From: Massospora cicadina
Lineage: Eukaryota; Entomophthoromycota; Entomophthoromycetes; Entomophthorales; Entomophthoraceae
DNA length: 64,000 nucleotides
Direction of reading: 5' to 3'
Assembly: GCA_022478985.1 (NCBI GenBank)
Contig: JAKSZP010000148.1
Span: 102,501 to 166,500, forward strand
Shown here: piece by piece, positions 59,500-64,000 of the stretch
Position numbering within the stretch: position 1 is the first letter of the stretch
Layout: every line of letters starts with the position of its first letter
Made by a program: the position numbers and the translations under genes
The notes under the pieces: model-generated
Databases searched by the model: none
What the model saw: the letters and a program-made list of their open reading frames with translations, nothing else
Told to the model about the DNA's origin: nothing

Positions 59500-60600
59500 G
59501 GGTTGGTGGTACTGCATAGACATTCAGTTTGCCAGTGCAGTTAGCTGCATAATAGCTTCTTTGACTGCAAGATTAACAGGAATACTATTTGGCTCACGTA
59601 CTTGTAATGCCCTAAAAAATCCAGGCTTGACTTTAACAAGGGATTTCAATTTGACCAAGAATAAGCTGAGTGATGATAGCGAGGGCAAAAAAGAGCCATT
59701 AAAGGGTTGAGTGTCCGCATATTAACCAACGGATTATAGCCAAATTGTTGTTGTCTATTCCCCGCCAAAAATTTGGTATTGGTTGCAGGGGTTTTTTATT
59801 CCACATTGGGAGCACTTAAAGTGATAAATAGGAGGCGCAGAAATTGTTTAATTTTAAGAAGTGGTACATCATCCTCCAAAAATAGAGTCATGACGTTATA
59901 CAGCTTATGTTATGGCTTCACTGCAGAGTCATTGCAATGAATACCTCAGACTCAGATAAATTCCCCGCCCTGATTAACACGTGGGCTTCCACCATAAAGC
60001 GGTCAGCAAATGCAGTGAGGGTCTCATCACTGCAGAACCTGATGGTCAAAAACTGATTTTTCCGCTGTGACATTTTTGCTGAACCTCTGAAAAACTGCAG
60101 CACAGTACCCACACATCCTGGTATGAAAAGGAACTACTTGGAAGGTAGCAAATAACTTGGTCTGCACACCAAACATCCAAAGCGGATATTAACAATATAG
60201 CACTACACCAAGTTAAGGCTCCTTCTGCACAAACTCAAATTGTTTAAAGAAGCTGTGAATATTCCCCTCACTGTCAAATGGAGGCAGCTTATTGACGCAA
60301 ACCTCCCTGATAATAACACAATTCAATTTACACTAATGCAGTGTAGCTGCTTGGTAGTGCCATCCAAGCAATCAGCAAGATGGCTGACTTGACCACTAAC
60401 CAGGTGCAACTGGTGGAAGGCTTTGTCAAGCTGGTCCGTTATTCCCTTATTTTCCTGAAAAAGCATCTTTTGTGTCTAAAGTAATGTATCCAGCATGAGC
60501 TTTAGTTCCACATATTGGGATAGCTCAATAAACCGGGGTAGGATCCCTTCATTTTGCGCTAGTTGCGCCATTGCTTGGTGAATAAATAATATTTTTTAAC
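59500..60600 (-). pseudogene. Element F gag, strongly degraded
   Basis: The frame 60112-59918 reads KMSQRKNQFLTIRFCSDETL, then TAFADRFMVEAHVLIRAGNL, matching the capsid segment REKQAFMRL..YGGETLVSFAERF of element D. The remaining gag is scattered over other frames. No zinc knuckle recognised. Confidence 0.6.
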
Positions 60601-60615
60601 GTGTTAGTCAATGGG

Positions 60616-60633
60616 CCCCTGTAGCGAGCACCA
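60616..60633 (-). promoter_or_regulatory. Primer-binding site of element F
   Basis: Minus strand TGGTGCTCGCTACAGGGG, one base after the 5' LTR. Confidence 0.85.
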
Positions 60634-60634
60634 C

Positions 60635-61972
60635 TGTTATAACTTTGGCGATATATCAATGATACACTAAAGGGGTTTCACAGGGTCAATCCCACTGAGC
60701 AACGGACGGACAACATGGAGATTGTCAATCCCAAAATATCTTGATAATTATAATAAAACCTGAAGCAATTGCTTCCTCTACAACACTTTATTTTCTTACA
60801 TTATATGTTGCGCAGCTCTTCTGCAAACTCTCTTACTCTTCCTATCAACAATCCTCCCCCTTCAACCTTCTCATCTCACTTATATATTAGTGACTTCAGT
60901 TGATAATGTTGGACATTTACCTTTGCAGACTAGAAATCAGAATGCTAAAGGTCAAGTTCTGCCAAAAAATGGAAATGTTGACCATTTGCAATATTCTGAT
61001 GCTGTTAATAGTTCGTGTAATTATAGTAAAAGATGTAAAAATTGATGAAATCAGTCAAAAGTCTATGGCCAATTCTCGGTGGAACCCCATTAATCAGGGA
61101 ATCACCAGTTTGAAACCTGTACAGGCATTAGTAAAATCAGCAGGTCAGATTTCTCTTGCCGCACCACGGACCTTGGGGGAATCATCAAAAGACACTCCCC
61201 TGACCCCTATAAAGTCCTTCAACGCACCTGTGCAGGGACCCCCCTTTTATAGGCTTGGCGGGGGTCCCCCAAGGTGCAAGAAATTTCTTAGGCAGTGATT
61301 GGCTCAAGTTTACAAAATGTTACCTCACAGGTATATTTGGGCCAATCAGAATTCCTCTTCCTTCACTCCACTGCCCTGATGTGAGTTCCTGAATTATGAT
61401 ATGTTATTCCTGCATATTTCCTAATTTGGACTCATGCAGGCTATTCCAAAGATATTCCCAAATTCCCCCCAACCTTCAAAATTACTTTAAATACTAGATA
61501 ATTGGAGGTCAAGGAGGATCGTTTTCCCTTTATCACGCGCATTAAAAATCCTAAAATACCCATTTTTACTAGCGAATTTTATTTTAAATTTTTAATTTTA
61601 TTAAAATTATCTGTGGAAACCAGCTGGCAAAAGCACCAGCGAGCACAATTGAGCTGGTTTCCCACAGATATAACCCTTTTTCTTAGATTATTCATTTCAC
61701 CATATTCTCATTAGTCCAGCAGAGTCTACATTCATTAAATTCACAATCACCTAGTTCAAAGCGATTTACCAACTATTTGTTGTGCATTGATATCTCCAAA
61801 TTACCTTATCATTATAACTTTGGTGGAATTTCTACTATCTACCAAGGTTGGCTTTGCTCATCATCAACTCAGATTACTTGATAATACTCATATAGGCCTA
61901 ATCATGATAGTTAACCAATGATCAGCCAGTAGTTATTTTGGCTAATTGTCCATTCATATAGATTTCTCAACA
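60635..61972 (-). repeat. 5' LTR of element F, enlarged by a solo LTR
   Basis: Outer parts (60635-60906 and 61667-61972) align with the 573-base 3' LTR; the intervening 760 bases are foreign. Ends TTTCTCAACA on +. Confidence 0.85.
60907..61666 (+). repeat. Solo LTR related to element D in the 5' LTR of F
   Basis: Begins TGTTGGACATTTACC and ends TTTCCCACA, the same terminal sequences as the D LTR on its own strand. An internal block with TTCTCGGTGGAACCCCATTA corresponds to TTCTTGGTGGAATCCTAGAT in D. Flanks are GATAA (60902-60906) and GATAT (61667-61671). Divergent from D, so a related subfamily. Contains an uninformative 132-codon frame. Confidence 0.7.
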
Positions 61973-62330
61973 GTATTGATGTGGCCTTGGGGGAATTGTT
62001 GGATGTATGCGTGGTAGCCTATATGAATGTCGTTTTGTTGTTTTCCCCTGATCCAGCATCACATGCAATCCACATTTGGCAATTTGTTGATAATTTGAGG
62101 GCAGCAAAGCTAACCCTAAAAATGAGTAAATGCTAGTTTTTCAAGTCCCAGGCCGCCTTCCCAGGCAATAGTATTTTTAACTAAGGCCACATGATCACTC
62201 CAGAAAAGGAGAAGGAAATTTATGAGTGTCCCACATCAACCTCAGTTAAGAAGTTGAGGAGCTTTTTGGGGCCCGCACCTTCCTTGAAAAGTTTAAGCCA
62301 AGTCTCACTGAGGTAGTGGCGCCTTTGTAC
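61973..62330 (+). pseudogene. Element C RT end and connection
   Basis: Reads IDVALGELLDVCVVAYMNVV (catalytic YMDD reduced to YMNV), LFSPDPASHAIHIWQFVDNL, AAKLTLKMSKC, then GHMITPEKEKEIYECPTSTS and VKKLRSFLG, collinear with B at 30430-30120 on minus. Interrupted by a stop after SKC. Confidence 0.8.
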
Positions 62331-62900
62331 AAGGCTAGTGGTGCTAAAGTTCTTCAGTGGTCCTCTACATTAAAGAATGCCTTCCAAGTAATAAAGAGTA
62401 ATCTGCTGTCTACATCAGTTCTCCATAATGTGGATCCTTAGAGGGATTTTATAGCGGAAACAGATGCTTCCAACTTTAGCATAGCTGCTGCACTCTTGAA
62501 GGTTGAAGATGAAGTCAAGCATCCCATGGGGTATTTTTCACAGAAAATGTCTATTTCCAAGTTGAATTACGCTGTATATGACAAAGAACTTTTGGCGGCA
62601 GTGGAACCGCTGACCTATTGGTGCCATCATCTACATGTTTCTTCTAAGCCATCCCAAGTTCAAACTGATCAACATGCTTTATTGCACTACCAGGCTCCAC
62701 ATGTTTTAACCCCACAGAAAACCCTGTGGCATGAGAACCTTTCCCAGTTTGTGTTCTCCTATGAGTTTATGAAGGCAAGGATCTGGTTTGGCTGACGCTC
62801 TGAATCAAAACCCTGCTTTAGCCCCTGGTTTCAAGGAGGTGGAGTTGCACAACACCCATTTAGTGATTAAACATGATAAAGTGGTATCTTAGTGACCCTC
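62331..62900 (+). pseudogene. Element C RNase H
   Basis: Starts LYKASGAKVLQWSS, then TDASNFSIAAALL (near 62460), and the frame 62496-62795 continues HPMGYFSQKMSISKLNYAVY, DKELLAAVEPLTYWCHHLHV, VQTDQHALLHYQAPHVLTPQ and SQFVFSYEFMKA. All RNase H blocks are visible, with a frameshift before the AD.L motif at 62790. Agrees closely with B. Confidence 0.85.
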
Positions 62901-63079
62901 CACTGTGACATTTGTACCATTTCTTGCTTTACTGAAAAAATTGGAGGAGTTTAGTATTTTCAGAAAAGTTGTCCTTTCCCAATCACTATCAGTGAAATAT
63001 ACAATGGTGCTGGACAAATGCAAGCTTAATCAGGAGTATATAACCAAAGTTTACCATGTAAAGGATGAGATGATATGGT

Positions 63080-64000
63080 TCAGTGGCGTATATTGGTTCC
63101 TGTGGGACCACTCCATTTGGAAGTGATCAAGGAACACCACGATATCTTAACTGAGGGGCACCTGAAAAAGTTAAATGGTGGAGCTAATCTGGCTGATATA
63201 TAACTGGAAGGGCCTGGCTGCACAGGTGGCAAGGCATTCAAAGGAATTCATGGTTTGTAATAAGATGAAACCCAAATGTCAGCATCTTGAAGGGTTTTTG
63301 GTGACTATCCAAAAAGTAGCAGGTCCTTGGGCTTCCCTTTCAGTCAATTTATTGTGGATTCGCCCTTGTTATATGGGTACAATGCAATAATGTATAGTGG
63401 TGGAGTAGCTTACTAAGTTCACCCATTTCATTCCATGTAACACCACAGTAACAGCGGTGTAGATGGCTAAGCTATTTGTCTCACATTTGTTTTTCCTTCT
63501 TGGGGTGCCCCAGGAGAAAATTAGTGACCGTGGACCCCAGTTCACATCCGTTTTTTGGGAAAAGTTGTGTAAAACTCTTCATATTTGACCATGCCATTCT
63601 ACTACCTACCACCCCCAATCTGATGGGCAGGCAGAAAGATTTAGTAAGTGCCTTGAACAGTCCTTGCGGTGTTACACCAATGAAGACCATTCTGATTGGT
63701 CTTTCCATCTTCCCATGGCCCAAGTTAGTTATAACGACGCTCAACATGCTTCCATTTGATTTTCTCCATTCTTCGCCAACTATGAGTTCAACCCCTCCTT
63801 TAAATAGAGTCCAGCCGTGGGTCCAAGGTGGAAACGGTTGTGGACTTTGTAAAGTCCATAAAGAGAGTACACAAGGGGGTCAAAACTAATTTGGATGCAG
63901 ATATAAAGATTTATAAGGAGAACGCTGATGGTAAGAAACAGGTGGGTCTGGCATGCAAGGAAGGTGATCTCATGATGCTTGATGGTAGAAATATCCCAGT
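63080..64000 (+). pseudogene. Element C integrase, continuing past the window
   Basis: Zinc domain around 63130-63260 (EHHDILTEGHLKKLNGGA-like, then KEFMVCNKMKPKCQHLEGFL). Catalytic core in several frames: FVIPCNTTVTAVDMAKLFV-like near 63430, VSDRGPQFTSVFWEKLCKTL at 63522-63582 (second Asp kept) and QSDGQAERFSKCLEQSLRCY at 63615-63675 (Glu kept). Then WSFHLPMAQVSYNDAQHAS and the C-terminal EGDLMMLDGRNIP at 63960-64000, where the window stops just before the expected chromodomain. Confidence 0.85.

Larger units (their letters stand above)
40917..61972 (-). mobile_element. Element F: Ty3 element in element C, split by E
   Basis: LTRs at 40917-41489 (573 bases) and 60635-61972 (1338 bases, enlarged by a solo LTR). 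Flanking 5-mers ATATT and GTATT differ at one base. Primer-binding site at 60616-60633; polypurine tract on minus at 41490-41502. Minus-strand gag (59.5-60.5 kb), protease (59.0), RT (57.3-58.1), RNase H (56.8-57.2, continuing left of E at 44.05) and integrase (42.85-44.05). Without inserts about 6.3 kb. LTRs differ at about 15 percent or more by hand count, the oldest pair measured. Confidence 0.85.
21572..64000 (+). mobile_element. Element C: chromovirus-type Ty3 element, massively interrupted, runs off the window
   Basis: Begins with a TG at 21572. Its internal sequence can be followed + ward through gag (22458-24502), pre-RT (25359-25565), RT start (38582-38764), RT middle (40686-40916), RT end, RNase H and integrase (61973-64000). 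Each gap is filled by an insertion with recognised ends, and the translation resumes in step each time. Without insertions about 5.6 kb of C is in the window. By comparison with sister element B about 1.4 kb more (chromodomain and 3' LTR) should follow base 64000. Confidence 0.85.

Overview
This is a eukaryotic window built almost entirely of dead retrotransposons. I found no host gene, tRNA or rRNA that I can defend. Almost every recognisable stretch is gag, protease, reverse transcriptase (RT), RNase H, integrase or chromodomain of Ty3/gypsy LTR elements, or a LINE with endonuclease, RT and C-terminal zinc motif. Stops and frameshifts occur throughout. Chromodomain-bearing Ty3 elements plus an L1/Tx1-like LINE suggest a TE-rich fungal genome, perhaps a basidiomycete. 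That is a lean only; a plant or other eukaryote is not excluded.

Layout, 1-21.6 kb: a + strand LINE ORF1 remnant (1-1.75 kb); a minus-strand gag/protease relic (1.86-2.93 kb); a nearly full-length but broken minus-strand LINE (3.04-about 8.8 kb); a long AT-rich unassigned stretch (about 8.8-12.2 kb); + strand remnants of an integrase with chromodomain (12.2-13.2 kb) and of another Ty3 pol (13.5-14.9 kb); then a minus-strand Ty3 element, 'I', from about 15 kb up to 21571, itself carrying a solo LTR (19183-20193).

Layout, 21.6-64 kb: one nested stack, resolved from LTR pairs, target-site duplications (TSDs) and reading frames that rejoin across insertions. Element C (+) starts with its 5' LTR at 21572 and is still running at base 64000. 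It was hit by a solo LTR (24508-25358, TSD CTCAA), by element A (-, 25566-38581), by insert H (38765-40685), and by element F (-, 40917-61972). A contains B (-, 27089-33035, TSD CTAAT). F contains P (41583-42842), E (+, 44088-56819, TSD GGGAC) and a solo LTR (60907-61666). E contains D (-, 48963-55168, TSD ACCCC). Together with I, which C interrupts, the stack is five levels deep: I > C > F > E > D, each level antisense to the one outside it.

A, D, E and F share a primer-binding site beginning TGGTGCTC and form one loose lineage. B, C and the solo LTR at 24.5 kb form a second, chromodomain lineage without that site. D is the youngest (LTRs differ by about 4 percent by hand count) and keeps a long gag ORF and intact RT and integrase catalytic residues. 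Older elements have lost catalytic Asp/Glu residues, mostly by G-to-A changes on the sense strand, and LTR differences often fall at CpG, pointing to decay of methylated or RIP-like silenced DNA. I saw no working novel system. The notable results are the stratigraphy, the LTR regulatory motifs and several unclassified inserts.
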